Assembly (NCBI RefSeq): GCF_003667705.1
Contig: NZ_CP033019.1
Coordinates: 4,774,001 to 4,838,000, forward strand
From: Janthinobacterium agaricidamnosum
GTDB lineage: Bacteria; Pseudomonadota; Gammaproteobacteria; Burkholderiales; Burkholderiaceae_D
Reading direction: 5' to 3'
Length of the DNA stretch: 64,000 bases
The position numbers and the translations under genes are program-made. This document shows positions 37,588 through 46,850 of the stretch, one piece after another. Numbering within the stretch: the first letter of the stretch is position 1; each line of letters starts with the position of its first letter. The notes below the pieces were generated by a model. The model did no database searches. It was not told the DNA's origin and saw nothing but the letters and a program-made list of their open reading frames with translations.

Positions 37588-39138
37588 ATGGCCTGGAATG
37601 AAGGATACGTGTCGGATATCGAGTACACCAACGGTTTTTACAGCGACCTGAGTCCGCATCACCTCAATTTCAGCTGCATCCTCAACGGCATCGAACCGGT
37701 CCCCCTGGATCAACCCTACACCTACTTTGAACTGGGCTTCGGGCGCGGCCAGACGCTCAACGTGCTGGCCGCCGCCAACCCTAACGGCCAGTTCTACGGC
37801 AACGATTTCAATCCGGCCCATGTCGCTGGCGCACGCGCCCTGGCGGCAAAGGCACAGTTGGGCAATCTGACCCTGCTGGAAAACAGCTTTGAAGAATTGG
37901 CGCAGGGCCGCGTGGCCGATCTGCCGCAGTTCGACTTCATTACCCTGCATGGCATCTACACCTGGGTCAACCGGGAGAACCGCCAGCATATCGTCGACTT
38001 CATCGCGCGCTACCTGAAACCGGGCGGCATCGTTTCGCTCAGCTATAACGCCATGCCGGGATGGAGTTCCGCCCTGCCGCTGCAACGCCTGCTGCTGGAG
38101 TTTGCCGCCAGCTTCCCCGGCCGCAGCGACATGCAAATGCAGGCTGGCATCGCCTATGTGCAACAGTTGCAGAGTCTGCAGGCTGGCTACATCGCGGACA
38201 ATCCCGCACTCGCGCCGCGCCTCAATGCGCTCATCAACAGCGATCCCCATTACAGCGTGCATGAGTATCTGAACCAGGACTGGGAACCGCTGTACCACGC
38301 CGACGTGATGCGCGATGTGGCGCGCGCCAAGCTCGATTTTGCCGGCTCCGCCGACCTGCCTTTGGCCTTTCCCGAGCTGTACCTGAACGCCGACCAGCAA
38401 GCCACCATCGACTTGCTGCCCGATGCGGCCAGGCGCGAAACGATGAAGGATTATTTTCTCAATACCAGCTTCCGCAAGGACGTGCTGGTACGGGGCGCGC
38501 GCCGCATGGGGGCCGTGCGCCAGGCCGAATGTTACGCCGACGTGCACCTGGCCATGCTGGTGCCGCGCGCAAAAATGACCTTCACCTTCCAGACCAAGGC
38601 GGGCGTCGTGACAGGCAACGAGCAGGTCTACGGCGCCGTCTGCGACGCGCTGGCCAACGGCCCGCATAGCCTGGCCGAATTGGCCGCACTGCCCTCCTTG
38701 CCCGGACAGAGCGTGCAAAGCCTGGCGGAGGTGGCGGCCATGCTCGTCACCGGCGGCCAGGTCGTGATGTATTTCCCGAGTCAGGCGCACGCCGACAGCG
38801 GCGACGCAGCCGCGCGCCGCCTGAACCGGACCGTCGGCGCGCAGCAGCGCTACGGCGACGACTACCGCATCCTGTGCTCGCCATTGACAGGCAGCGGTAT
38901 CGATACGGAATTCATCGACCGGCTGCTGTTTTCGCTGCTGACCCAGGAGCGGGAGCAGCCGGACCTGGCCACCCTGCAGGCGCAGGCGGCCACCGCCATG
39001 GGGCGCTGCGGGCGCCGCCTGCTCAAGGATGGCGCTGCATGCGCCGACGAGGCGGCGCACCAGCAGCTGCTCAACGCGGCCATCGAGGAATTCATGCGGG
39101 ACACGCTGCCCGTGCTGCAGCAATTGCGCGTGCTGTAG
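37588..39138 (+). CDS. SAM-dependent methyltransferase with regulatory domain
   Basis: The protein has 516 residues from ATG 37588, preceded by GCGGGGAAACC. The N-terminal class I methyltransferase domain has YFELGFGRGQTLNVLAAANP for SAM binding and acidic motif FYGNDFNP. From about residue 215 follows the methyltransferase regulatory domain (PF10119-like), and the end is helical. The substrate is unknown; proteins of this plan often modify cell-surface or protein targets. It is oddly placed between purD and hemF. Confidence 0.82.
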   Translation: MAWNEGYVSDIEYTNGFYSDLSPHHLNFSCILNGIEPVPLDQPYTYFELGFGRGQTLNVLAAANPNGQFYGNDFNPAHVAGARALAAKAQLGNLTLLENSFEELAQGRVADLPQFDFITLHGIYTWVNRENRQHIVDFIARYLKPGGIVSLSYNAMPGWSSALPLQRLLLEFAASFPGRSDMQMQAGIAYVQQLQSLQAGYIADNPALAPRLNALINSDPHYSVHEYLNQDWEPLYHADVMRDVARAKLDFAGSADLPLAFPELYLNADQQATIDLLPDAARRETMKDYFLNTSFRKDVLVRGARRMGAVRQAECYADVHLAMLVPRAKMTFTFQTKAGVVTGNEQVYGAVCDALANGPHSLAELAALPSLPGQSVQSLAEVAAMLVTGGQVVMYFPSQAHADSGDAAARRLNRTVGAQQRYGDDYRILCSPLTGSGIDTEFIDRLLFSLLTQEREQPDLATLQAQAATAMGRCGRRLLKDGAACADEAAHQQLLNAAIEEFMRDTLPVLQQLRVL

Positions 39139-39267
39139 AAGGCGCTGGCCGCGGACGGTGTGCGCGGCCAGCCCAAAACCACAGCGCAAGCGCCGCCCTA
39201 TCACAAAAACGCGTAACAGGGTACAATCCGTCCTTACTTTTTTATTTCGGCCTCGTCGGCCCACGCG

Positions 39268-40182
39268 ATGTCGTCAACTCCCTCTCCTTCGGCCGTCAAG
39301 GCTTATTTGCTCGATTTGCAAAACCGTATCGTGCAGGCGCTCGAAGCGCAGGACGGCAAGCCCTTCCTGACCGATGCCTGGCAGCGCCCCGAGGGCGGCG
39401 GCGGCATTTCGCGGCTGATCGAGGAAGGCAATGTGTTCGAGCGGGGCGGCGTGAATTTTTCGCACGTCACCGGCGCCGCATTGCCGCCATCGGCCGCGGC
39501 CGCGCGCCCTGAACTCGGTGGCAAGGCATGGGAAGCGATGGGCGTGTCGCTGGTGCTGCATCCGCGCAATCCCTACGCGCCCACGGTGCACATGAATGTG
39601 CGCTTTTTCAGCACCGTGAATACCGATGGCGAACCCGTATGGTGGTTCGGCGGCGGCATGGACCTGACGCCGTACTACGGCGACGCGGGCGACGTGAAGC
39701 ACTTTCACCAGGTGTGCCATGACGCGCTGGCGCCGTTCGGCGGCGAACTGCATCCGAAGTTCAAGCAGTGGTGCGACGATTATTTCTACCTGAAGCACCG
39801 GCGCGAAGCGCGCGGCGCCGGCGGGATCTTCTTCGACGATTTCAATGCCCTGGGCTTTGACGACAGCTTTGCCATGCTGCGCAGCGCAGGCGACGCCTTC
39901 ATCGACGCCTATGTGCCGATCCTGGCGCGCCGCAAGGACACGCCGTACGGCGAACGCGAACGCGATTTCCAGTGCTACCGGCGCGGACGCTATGTCGAGT
40001 TCAACCTTGTGTTCGACCGCGGCACTCTGTTCGGCCTGCAATCAGGTGGACGCACCGAGGCGATCCTGATGTCGATGCCGCCCGTGGTCAAGTGGCGCTA
40101 CGACTGGCACCCGGAAGCGGGCAGTCCCGAAGCGGCGTTGTATACTGACTTCCTCGTGCATCGCGACTGGCTGCAGGCGTGA
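39268..40182 (+). CDS. hemF: Oxygen-dependent coproporphyrinogen III oxidase
   Basis: The enzyme of 304 residues decarboxylates coproporphyrinogen III to protoporphyrinogen IX using oxygen, in heme synthesis. Motifs include [20 protein letters not shown] and HMNVRFF, then [14 protein letters not shown] and [10 protein letters not shown], all characteristic of HemF. Length matches E. coli (299). Its TGA overlaps the GTG start of nadD. Confidence 0.98.
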   Translation: MSSTPSPSAVKAYLLDLQNRIVQALEAQDGKPFLTDAWQRPEGGGGISRLIEEGNVFERGGVNFSHVTGAALPPSAAAARPELGGKAWEAMGVSLVLHPRNPYAPTVHMNVRFFSTVNTDGEPVWWFGGGMDLTPYYGDAGDVKHFHQVCHDALAPFGGELHPKFKQWCDDYFYLKHRREARGAGGIFFDDFNALGFDDSFAMLRSAGDAFIDAYVPILARRKDTPYGERERDFQCYRRGRYVEFNLVFDRGTLFGLQSGGRTEAILMSMPPVVKWRYDWHPEAGSPEAALYTDFLVHRDWLQA

Positions 40183-40850
40183 AGGAAAGTGGTACGGCAT
40201 GCGTGGCGCTACTCGGTGGCAGCTACGATCCGGTGCACATGGGCCACGTCGCGCTGGGCACGCATTTTTCCAGCCTGCTGCACGCCGACGAACTGCGCGT
40301 GATTCCGGCCGGCGCGCCCTGGCAAAAGAGCAAGCTGGGCGCCACCGGCCAGCAGCGCGCCGAGATGGCCAGCCTGGCCTTTGCCGGCCTGCCCCTGCCT
40401 GTGGTGATCGACCGCCAGGAAATCGAGCGCAGCGAACATGGCCAGGCCAGCTACACCATCGATACCTTGCGCCAGGTACGCGCCGAGCTGGGACCGCGCG
40501 CTTCCATCGTTTTCCTGATGGGCGCCGACCAGCTGCAGCGGCTCGCGACATGGCGCGAATGGCAGCAATTATTTGAATACGCGCATATCTGCGTCGCGGC
40601 CCGCCCCGGCTTCGCGCTGAATGACACAGCAGTACCGCAAGTGGTCGCCGACGAGTTTTCGCGCCGCCTGGGGTCTCTGAAAAGCATCCGCAACACGCCG
40701 CACGGTCTGACTTATCTGGCACAGGACTTCGCGGTGGATATCTCCGCCACCGAAATACGTGCGGCATTACAACGGGGGAATCGGGCAAACTCGCTTCTTT
40801 CCCCGCTAGTGCTAGACTATATTGAACAACATAATTTATACAAAAGCTAA
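40179..40850 (+). CDS. nadD: Nicotinate-mononucleotide adenylyltransferase
   Basis: The 223-residue enzyme transfers AMP to nicotinate mononucleotide in NAD synthesis. The nucleotidyltransferase signature [12 protein letters not shown] (GxxxPxHxGH) is present near residue 13, and SATEIRAAL supplies the second motif. The likely start is GTG at 40179 overlapping hemF as GTGA, so translation is coupled. rsfS starts the base after its stop. Confidence 0.96.
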   Translation: MKESGTACVALLGGSYDPVHMGHVALGTHFSSLLHADELRVIPAGAPWQKSKLGATGQQRAEMASLAFAGLPLPVVIDRQEIERSEHGQASYTIDTLRQVRAELGPRASIVFLMGADQLQRLATWREWQQLFEYAHICVAARPGFALNDTAVPQVVADEFSRRLGSLKSIRNTPHGLTYLAQDFAVDISATEIRAALQRGNRANSLLSPLVLDYIEQHNLYKS

Positions 40851-41540
40851 ATGGACATCAAAAAACTGCAAACCCTCGTCGTTGACGCCCTGGAAGACGT
40901 CAAAGGCCAAGACATCGCCGTCTTCGAAACGAGTCATCTGACCAGCCTGTTCGACCGCATCGCGATCGTGTCCGGTACCTCGAACCGTCAAACCAAGGCG
41001 CTGGCCGCCTCGGTGCGCGACAAGGTCAAGGACGCTGGCGGTCAAATCATCGGCATGGAAGGCGAGGAAACCGGTGAATGGGTGCTGGTCGATCTGGGCG
41101 ACATGATCGTCCACATCATGCAAGCACCTATCCGCGCCTACTACCGCCTGGAAGAAATCTGGGGCGACACTCCGGTCAAGCTGGGCGCCGCCAAGCGCGC
41201 GCCGAAAAAAGCGGCCGGCGACGAGCCGAAAAAGGTCAGCGGCCATCTGGCGGCAAGCAAGGCCAATGTGGAAGCTTCGCCCGTGATCGAAAAGAAAGCG
41301 CCAGCGAAGAAAGCCACCGCTGCCACCGCCGCCAAGAAAGCCCCGGCGAAAAAAACCACCGCTTCCAAAGCCGTCGGCAAGACCGTGAAAGTCGCGCCTA
41401 CCAAGACCGAAGCAGCTGCCGTGAAAGCGCTGAAAGCGCTGCCGGAGAAAAAAGTGCGCGCCCCACGCGCGGCCAAGCCGGCAGCCGATGCTGCACCGGC
41501 AAAAACCGTGATCAAGCGTATCAAAAAAGTCGAAGCGTAA
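40851..41540 (+). CDS. rsfS: Ribosome silencing factor RsfS with long basic tail
   Basis: The N-terminal 115 residues are the RsfS/Iojap domain (VVDALEDVKGQDIAVFETSH and YRLEEIWGD) that binds ribosomal protein uL14 and blocks subunit joining when nutrients are short. About 110 further residues follow: a Lys/Ala/Thr-rich, Pro-dotted extension (KKAPAKKTTASK, VKALKALPEKKVRAPRAAKP). Most RsfS proteins end near residue 120. It abuts nadD, and rlmH starts seven bases later. Confidence 0.95.
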   Translation: MDIKKLQTLVVDALEDVKGQDIAVFETSHLTSLFDRIAIVSGTSNRQTKALAASVRDKVKDAGGQIIGMEGEETGEWVLVDLGDMIVHIMQAPIRAYYRLEEIWGDTPVKLGAAKRAPKKAAGDEPKKVSGHLAASKANVEASPVIEKKAPAKKATAATAAKKAPAKKTTASKAVGKTVKVAPTKTEAAAVKALKALPEKKVRAPRAAKPAADAAPAKTVIKRIKKVEA

Positions 41541-41546
41541 GCCTCG

Positions 41547-42017
41547 ATGCAGCTCATCATCGCTGCGGTCGGCCATAAAATGCCGGCCTGGATAGAGACG
41601 GGCTTCGCGGAATACGCGAAGCGCATGCCGCCGGAATTGCGCATCGTGCTGAAAGAAATCAAGCCGGTGGAGCGCTCCGGCAGCAAGACCGCCGCCACGG
41701 CGATGGCGCTCGAACGCGAGCGCATCGAAGCCGTCCTGCCCAAGGGCGTGCGCATCATCGCCCTCGACGAACGCGGCAAGGATCTGACCAGCGTCGGCCT
41801 GTCGCAGCAATTGATGGCGTGGCAGCAGGATGGCCGCGACACGGCTTTCCTGATCGGCGGGGCCGACGGCCTCGATCCGCAACTCAAGGCGCGTGCCGAA
41901 GGCATGCTGCGCATTTCCAGCATGACCTTGCCGCACGGCGTGGTGCGCGTGATCCTCGCCGAGCAGCTCTATCGTGCCTGGTCGATCACGCAAAACCACC
42001 CCTACCACCGTGTCTGA
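41547..42017 (+). CDS. rlmH: 23S rRNA pseudouridine-1915 N3-methyltransferase
   Basis: The 156-residue SPOUT methyltransferase modifies position 1915 of 23S rRNA in helix 69 of the 70S ribosome. It has [15 protein letters not shown] at the start, [10 protein letters not shown] in the knot and the end NHPYHRV. The length is as usual (155). It is part of the rsfS-rlmH-maf run with gaps below 10 bases. Confidence 0.98.
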   Translation: MQLIIAAVGHKMPAWIETGFAEYAKRMPPELRIVLKEIKPVERSGSKTAATAMALERERIEAVLPKGVRIIALDERGKDLTSVGLSQQLMAWQQDGRDTAFLIGGADGLDPQLKARAEGMLRISSMTLPHGVVRVILAEQLYRAWSITQNHPYHRV

Positions 42018-42025
42018 ACTCCCCC

Positions 42026-42646
42026 ATGAAAACGGCTGATCACAAGATCTACCTCGCCTCCAAAAGCCCGCGCCGGCGAGAACTGCTGCGCCAGATCGGC
42101 ATCGATTTCGAATTGCTGCTGCTGCGCAGCGACGGCCCGCGCGGCGCCGACGTCACCGAGGAAGTCCTCCCCGGCGAATCGGCGCTCGACTATGTCGCCC
42201 GCGTGTCGAATGAAAAAGCCGCCTTCGCCTGGGACCTGGTGCGCCGCCGCCACCTGACCCCGCGCCCCGTGCTGGCGGCCGACACCACCGTCACCATCGA
42301 CGGCGTCATCCTCGGCAAGCCGGCCGACCGGGCGGAAGCTGTGGCGATGCTGCAGCAGCTGTCGGGCCGCACGCACGAGGTGCTGACCTCGATCGCCGTG
42401 CACTACAAGGATTTCGCCGAACAGCGCACGCAGGTGTCGCAAGTGCGCTTCGGCGTGCTCTCGCCCGCCTCGATCGCCGCCTATTGCGCCACGCCGGAAC
42501 CCTACGACAAGGCCGGCGGCTACGGCATTCAGGGCAGCGCCGCGCTGTTCGTCGAGCATATCGAAGGCAGCCATTCCGGCATCATGGGCCTGCCCCTGTA
42601 CGAAACCGCACAGTTGCTACGGCTGGCAGGTTTGCCCCTGCCCTGA
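42026..42646 (+). CDS. Maf-family nucleotide pyrophosphatase
   Basis: The 206-residue protein hydrolyses non-canonical or modified nucleoside triphosphates to monophosphates. The motif LASKSPRRRELLRQIG and ADTTVTIDGVILGKP are the Maf signature. YhdE (dTTP/UTP) and YceF (7-methyl-GTP) subtypes are not separated here. ATG 42026 lies nine bases after rlmH; the reading frame also runs open upstream. Confidence 0.95.
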   Translation: MKTADHKIYLASKSPRRRELLRQIGIDFELLLLRSDGPRGADVTEEVLPGESALDYVARVSNEKAAFAWDLVRRRHLTPRPVLAADTTVTIDGVILGKPADRAEAVAMLQQLSGRTHEVLTSIAVHYKDFAEQRTQVSQVRFGVLSPASIAAYCATPEPYDKAGGYGIQGSAALFVEHIEGSHSGIMGLPLYETAQLLRLAGLPLP

Positions 42647-42659
42647 TCCCGGGTATGAT
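42632..42659 (+). promoter_or_regulatory. Possible sigma-70 promoter of rng
   Basis: TTGCCC (42632-42637) and TATGAT (42654-42659) are separated by 16 bases, and the rng ATG lies 30 bases further on. It overlaps the maf 3' end. Motif call only. Confidence 0.42.
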
Positions 42660-42689
42660 GTCATTCGTTGCCTCCACTCCCGCGCCCCC

Positions 42690-44153
42690 ATGAACGAAGA
42701 CATCCTGATCAATATCACGCCGCAAGAAACGCGCGTCGCCCTCATCCTGCAGGGCGCCGTGCAGGAATTGCACATCGAGCGCACGCTCACGCGCGGCCTG
42801 GCCGGCAATGTGTACTCCGGCAAAGTGGTGCGGGTGTTGCCGGGCATGCAGTCGGCCTTCATCGACATCGGCCTGGAGCGCGCCGCCTTCCTGCACGTGG
42901 CCGACATCTGGGAAGCGCGCGGCCACGACGGCCAGAATGCGACGCCGGCGCCGATCGAAAAAATCCTGTTTGACGGCCAGGTGCTGACGGTGCAGGTGAT
43001 CAAGGACCCGATCGGCACCAAGGGCGCGCGCCTGTCGACGCAGATTTCCATCGCCGGGCGCATGCTGGTCTATCTGCCGCAAGACAAGCACATCGGCATC
43101 TCGCAGAAAATCGAAAAGGAAGCGGAGCGCGAACAGCTGCGCGTGCGCCTGCAAAGCCTGCTGCCGCCCGATGAAAAAGGCGGCTACATCGTGCGCACCA
43201 TGGCCGAAGACGCATCCGACGCAGACCTGAAGGCCGACGTCGACTACCTGAGAAAAACCTGGAGCACCATCACGCACGGCGCGCGCACGCGTCCCGCCAC
43301 CAGCCTGCTGCACCAGGACTTGAGCCTGGCGCAACGCGTGCTGCGCGACTTCGTCGGTGATGAAACGGCCACCATCCAGGTCGATTCGCGCGAAAACTAT
43401 GTAAAACTGCGCGAATTCGCGGAAATCTACACGCCCAGCGAACTGACGCGCCTGCAGCACTACACGGGCGAGCGCCCCCTGTTCGACCTGTACGGCGTGG
43501 AAGAAGAGATTTTGCGCGCGCTGGGCCGCCGCGTGGATTTGAAGTCCGGCGGCTACCTGATCGTCGACCAGACGGAAGCGATGACCACCATCGACGTCAA
43601 CACGGGCGGTTTTGTCGGCGGGCGCAATTTCGCCGACACGATTTTCAAGACCAACCTGGAAGCGGCGCACGCCATCGCGCGCCAGCTGCGCCTGCGCAAC
43701 CTGGGCGGCATCATCATCCTCGACTTCATCGACATGGACAACGCCGAGCACCGCAACGCCGTGCTGGCCGAACTGAAACGCACCTTGTCGCGCGACCGCA
43801 CCAAGGTGTCGGTGAGCAACTTCTCGCCGTTGGGCCTGGTGGAAATGACGCGCAAGCGCACGCGCGAATCGCTGGCCCACATCCTGTGCGAACCGTGCCC
43901 CGCCTGCGCCGGCAAGGGACAAGTGAAGACTTCGCGCACCATCTGCTATGAAATCCTGCGCGAACTGCTGCGCGAGGCAAAGCAGTTCAACCCCCGCGAA
44001 TTCCGCATCCTCGCCTCGCAGGAAGTGGTCGACCTGTTTTTGGAAGAGGAATCGCAGCACCTGGCCATGCTGGGCGACTTCATCGGCAAGAAAATCTCGC
44101 TGCAGGTGGAGAACGCCTACCACCAGGAGCAGTACGACGTGATTCTGATGTAG
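42690..44153 (+). CDS. rng: Ribonuclease G
   Basis: The endonuclease of 487 residues processes 16S rRNA 5' ends and degrades mRNA. The N-terminal S1 domain (VYSGKVVRVLPGMQSAFIDI) is followed by the RNase H-like and catalytic domain (MTTIDVNTGGFVG, the metal site, and IIILDFIDMDN), then the zinc-link CEPCPACAGKG, with two CxxC cysteine pairs' equivalent residues. Its length separates it from the longer RNase E. Confidence 0.96.
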   Translation: MNEDILINITPQETRVALILQGAVQELHIERTLTRGLAGNVYSGKVVRVLPGMQSAFIDIGLERAAFLHVADIWEARGHDGQNATPAPIEKILFDGQVLTVQVIKDPIGTKGARLSTQISIAGRMLVYLPQDKHIGISQKIEKEAEREQLRVRLQSLLPPDEKGGYIVRTMAEDASDADLKADVDYLRKTWSTITHGARTRPATSLLHQDLSLAQRVLRDFVGDETATIQVDSRENYVKLREFAEIYTPSELTRLQHYTGERPLFDLYGVEEEILRALGRRVDLKSGGYLIVDQTEAMTTIDVNTGGFVGGRNFADTIFKTNLEAAHAIARQLRLRNLGGIIILDFIDMDNAEHRNAVLAELKRTLSRDRTKVSVSNFSPLGLVEMTRKRTRESLAHILCEPCPACAGKGQVKTSRTICYEILRELLREAKQFNPREFRILASQEVVDLFLEEESQHLAMLGDFIGKKISLQVENAYHQEQYDVILM

Positions 44154-44155
44154 CC

Positions 44156-44937
44156 ATGCCGGGCACCACCGCCTTCTGGCGCGACCCGGCGCTACCCCAC
44201 GTGGAGAGCCGGCGCGCCTGCCACAGCCGCGCGTGCTACAAGCCGCACAGCCATCCCACGTTTTCCATCGGCGCCGTCGATTCGGGCGGCAGCATCTTTA
44301 CGGGCAGCAAAGAGGGCAAGGTGGCTCTTGGCAATGGCACCCTGGTGCTGGTGCCGGCCGGCTGCGTGCACGCCTGCAATCCCCTGCCTGACGCCGTCTG
44401 GAGCTACCAGATGCTGCATCTCGATGCGCAGTGGCTGCAAATCCACGTGCCGCGGCTGGATGCAAGCAGCGCCAGCGTACTGCACGAACCTGTCCTGTAT
44501 GCGCAGTTCTGTGCCATGAATGCGCTGCTGTTCTCGCCCGCAGCCGCGGCCGCCAAGCAAGAGGCCCTGCTGGCCTTGCTACACGCCTGTGCCGATGCCG
44601 GCGGGGCAATCCCCCTCCCTCGCACGCTGCCCGCATCCCGATGCAACTGCGCCCGGTAGTGCAGCAGCTGCAGTCTCAACCGCTGGCCAGCCTGGCGCAA
44701 CTGGCCGAAATGGCCGGCATGAGCCGCTACCAGCTGATCCGCGCCTTCCGTGCCGCCACCGGCATGACGCCGCATGCGTACCAGCTGAATCTGGGCGTCA
44801 ACCGCGCGCGCAGCGACTTGCAGGCGGGCAACGCCCTGGCCGACATCGCCTGCGCGCTGGGGTTTGCCGACCAGAGCCACCTGCAGCGCGTCTTCAAGGC
44901 GCATGTCGGCATCACGCCGGGACGCTATCGCGGCTGA
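44156..44937 (+). pseudogene. AraC-family regulator gene broken by a frameshift
   Basis: The first frame (44156-44659) encodes the sensing domain with MPGTTAFWRDPALPHVESRR and FSIGAVDSGGS; it then loses homology after PLPRTL. The HTH half reads on in the next frame (about 44641-44937: SLAQLAEMAGMSRYQLIRAF, LGFADQSHLQRVFKAHVGIT). A one-base loss near 44600-44640, in C/G runs, would join the two. Either the gene is dead or this is a sequence error. An ATG at 44641 could still restart a 98-residue DNA-binding fragment. Confidence 0.8.
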
Positions 44938-45016
44938 AGTGCCTGCAATTTTCTTCAATACAGACCGGAGCGTCCCCCCGCATACTCGCGCATCGCCATT
45001 GCCGGAGTCGCGTTTC

Positions 45017-45646
45017 ATGCAGGATTTTCTCCTTATCGCCGCCGCCCACTTCCTCGCGCTGCTGTCGCCGGGGCCCGATTTTTTCCTCGTCGCCCGCAGC
45101 GCGCTGGCGCACGGCTGGCGCGGCGCCATGCCAGCGTGCATCGGCATCGCACTGGCCAATGGCGTGTTCATCGTGGCGGCGTTTGGCGGCGTCGCCGTGC
45201 TGCATCCGGGCAGTCCCCTGTTTATCGCCGTGCAATTGGCGGGCTGCGCTTATCTGCTGTACCTGGGCGGCCTATTCCTGCGCCATGCGGGCACCACGAC
45301 GCTGACGGCAGCGCCGGCCGCCACGCCCGGCAAGGCGCACTGGCGCAACGGCCTGGGCATGGGTTTCCTGTCTGCCATCCTGAATCCGAAGAATGCGCTG
45401 TTCTACGTGAGTCTGGCGTCCGTCGTCGCCAGCCGGCAAACGGGCAGCGGCTCGGTCGTGCTGTATGGCGTGTGGATGGTGTGTGCGGTGCTGGCGTGGG
45501 ACATGGCGGTGGCGCTGGCCATCGGCAATGGCGCGCTGCGGCAGCGCTTCGCGCGCGCCCTGCCGAGCCTGGAGCGGCTGTCGGGCGTGATGCTGATCGT
45601 GCTGGCGGTGCTGCTGCTGGTAAATGTCGCCAGCAGCAGTGTCTGA
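45017..45646 (+). CDS. LysE/RhtB family amino acid exporter
   Basis: The membrane protein has 209 residues and about six hydrophobic segments. ALLSPGPDFFLVARSALAHGW is the RhtB/LysE signature near residue 15, and ILNPKNALFYVSL is the second conserved stretch. Such proteins export amino acids or homoserine lactones. An AraC regulator, here frameshifted, lies just upstream and in relatives such a gene often controls the exporter. Confidence 0.9.
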   Translation: MQDFLLIAAAHFLALLSPGPDFFLVARSALAHGWRGAMPACIGIALANGVFIVAAFGGVAVLHPGSPLFIAVQLAGCAYLLYLGGLFLRHAGTTTLTAAPAATPGKAHWRNGLGMGFLSAILNPKNALFYVSLASVVASRQTGSGSVVLYGVWMVCAVLAWDMAVALAIGNGALRQRFARALPSLERLSGVMLIVLAVLLLVNVASSSV

Positions 45647-45650
45647 CGGA

Positions 45651-46190
45651 TCAGGCCGGCAGCGGATCCAGGTAAAACACGGCATACACTTTCAGCGGCG
45701 TGGTTTCCGTCGCTTTTTCCGAACGCACGACGGAGCAGTCGTCGGCGGCCAGACTGCGCCAGTTCTGGATGCCGGCCTTGGCGAACATCGCGTGCGCGGG
45801 GGCATTCGCGGCCAGATCCAGCACCAGGCAGGCGTTGCGCGGGCCGGCGCCGTAGTTGACGGCGCGGATCTCGATGCCGAAGGTTGTCATCCACGGTTCC
45901 CACAAGCCCTTTTCCTTGCCGGCCGCCATGCGCTCGAGCATGTCGCCAAAGCTCAAGCCTTTCTTGACGGTGCTGCGCAAGGCGGCCAGCGACGGCGCCA
46001 GGCGGGGATCGGGCTGCTTGTTGCCGGCGCGGATCTCGGCGATCGCCTTCAATTCCTTGATGATGGCTGCGTCGCGCTCCGTGTAGTCGCGCATGCGCGC
46101 GTAAAACTCGGCGTCGAGGAAGGGATTGACGGTCAGTTTGGCGACGCCCTCTTCGCGGCGTTTCGGGGAAGGCGTGTTGGTTTTGGTCAT
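45651..46190 (-). CDS. Hypothetical protein
   Basis: The protein has 179 residues from ATG 46190. It has a charged, helix-rich N-terminal 90 residues (DAEFYARMRDYTERDAAIIK) and a mixed C-terminal half with two cysteines (NACLVLDL, DDCSVVRS). No signal peptide or membrane segment is seen. I recognise no family. Its end meets the lysE-type gene end with a four-base gap on opposite strands. Confidence 0.72.
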   Translation of the reverse strand: MTKTNTPSPKRREEGVAKLTVNPFLDAEFYARMRDYTERDAAIIKELKAIAEIRAGNKQPDPRLAPSLAALRSTVKKGLSFGDMLERMAAGKEKGLWEPWMTTFGIEIRAVNYGAGPRNACLVLDLAANAPAHAMFAKAGIQNWRSLAADDCSVVRSEKATETTPLKVYAVFYLDPLPA

Positions 46191-46256
46191 GGCGGTAGAG
46201 GGCAAGAGAAACGATGAGGGGCGCCAGTTTAACATCATGGCGCGTCGGCGGCGGCG

Positions 46257-46736
46257 TTAGCGCCGCTTTAATGTTGCGCCTGGCGGGTGCGGGGCGGCCA
46301 CTACGGCGCGCGCACCGGGCCGCATGAAGCCACACCGCGGCCCGAACAGGAAGACGGCGCCGGCATACAGTCCCGCCAGGGGGAAGCGCACCTCCCTGAG
46401 CAACTGGTGGAAAAGGGCGATCGACTGCGCGCGGGTGACGGGCATCTCGGCGCGCCACTGGCACAGCACGTCATGCACGAGGCTGGCATGGTAGGTGGCG
46501 GGCAAGCCCAGGTGCTGCGCGCCATCGGGCGTGCCCACATAAAACAGGCCGAGCACGCTGATACAGGGCGAACAGCCATCCCAGGCATAACCGGCACGGA
46601 TGCGGATCGCCGATTCGCGTATCGTCACCCACTCGTTTTCAAATTCAATGCCTTCGAGTAGCGGCGAGCAATAACCATAGTCACTGCCCAGTGCATAGCG
46701 CCAGGCGTTGCCGGGCATGCCGAAATTCTTCGGCAT
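46257..46736 (-). CDS. Hypothetical protein, DUF1353-like
   Basis: The protein has 159 residues. The central pattern IRIRAGYAWDGCSPCISVLG, then YHASLVHDVLCQW and QSIALFHQLLREV, recalls DUF1353, a family of uncharacterised (often phage-linked) proteins; the match is by memory. A weak hydrophobic segment lies near residue 125. A GGGAGG ribosome site sits before ATG 46736, and an AT-rich region (46785-46818) upstream should hold the promoter. Confidence 0.6.
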   Translation of the reverse strand: MPKNFGMPGNAWRYALGSDYGYCSPLLEGIEFENEWVTIRESAIRIRAGYAWDGCSPCISVLGLFYVGTPDGAQHLGLPATYHASLVHDVLCQWRAEMPVTRAQSIALFHQLLREVRFPLAGLYAGAVFLFGPRCGFMRPGARAVVAAPHPPGATLKRR

Positions 46737-46850
46737 CAGCGGCCTCCCTGCTGTGCATGCTTTTCCGTCGTCTGCATGGCGTTGTCTTGATTAATATCAA
46801 TATCAAGATTTAAACATACTCTGGCAAAAGAAGGGCAACAAGTGGCAGGC

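Noticed and set aside
44431..44640. Independent gene upstream in the frame of the AraC DNA-binding domain
   Set aside because: Residues before the helix-turn-helix part look like shadow sequence of the first frame; a frameshifted single gene explains both halves.
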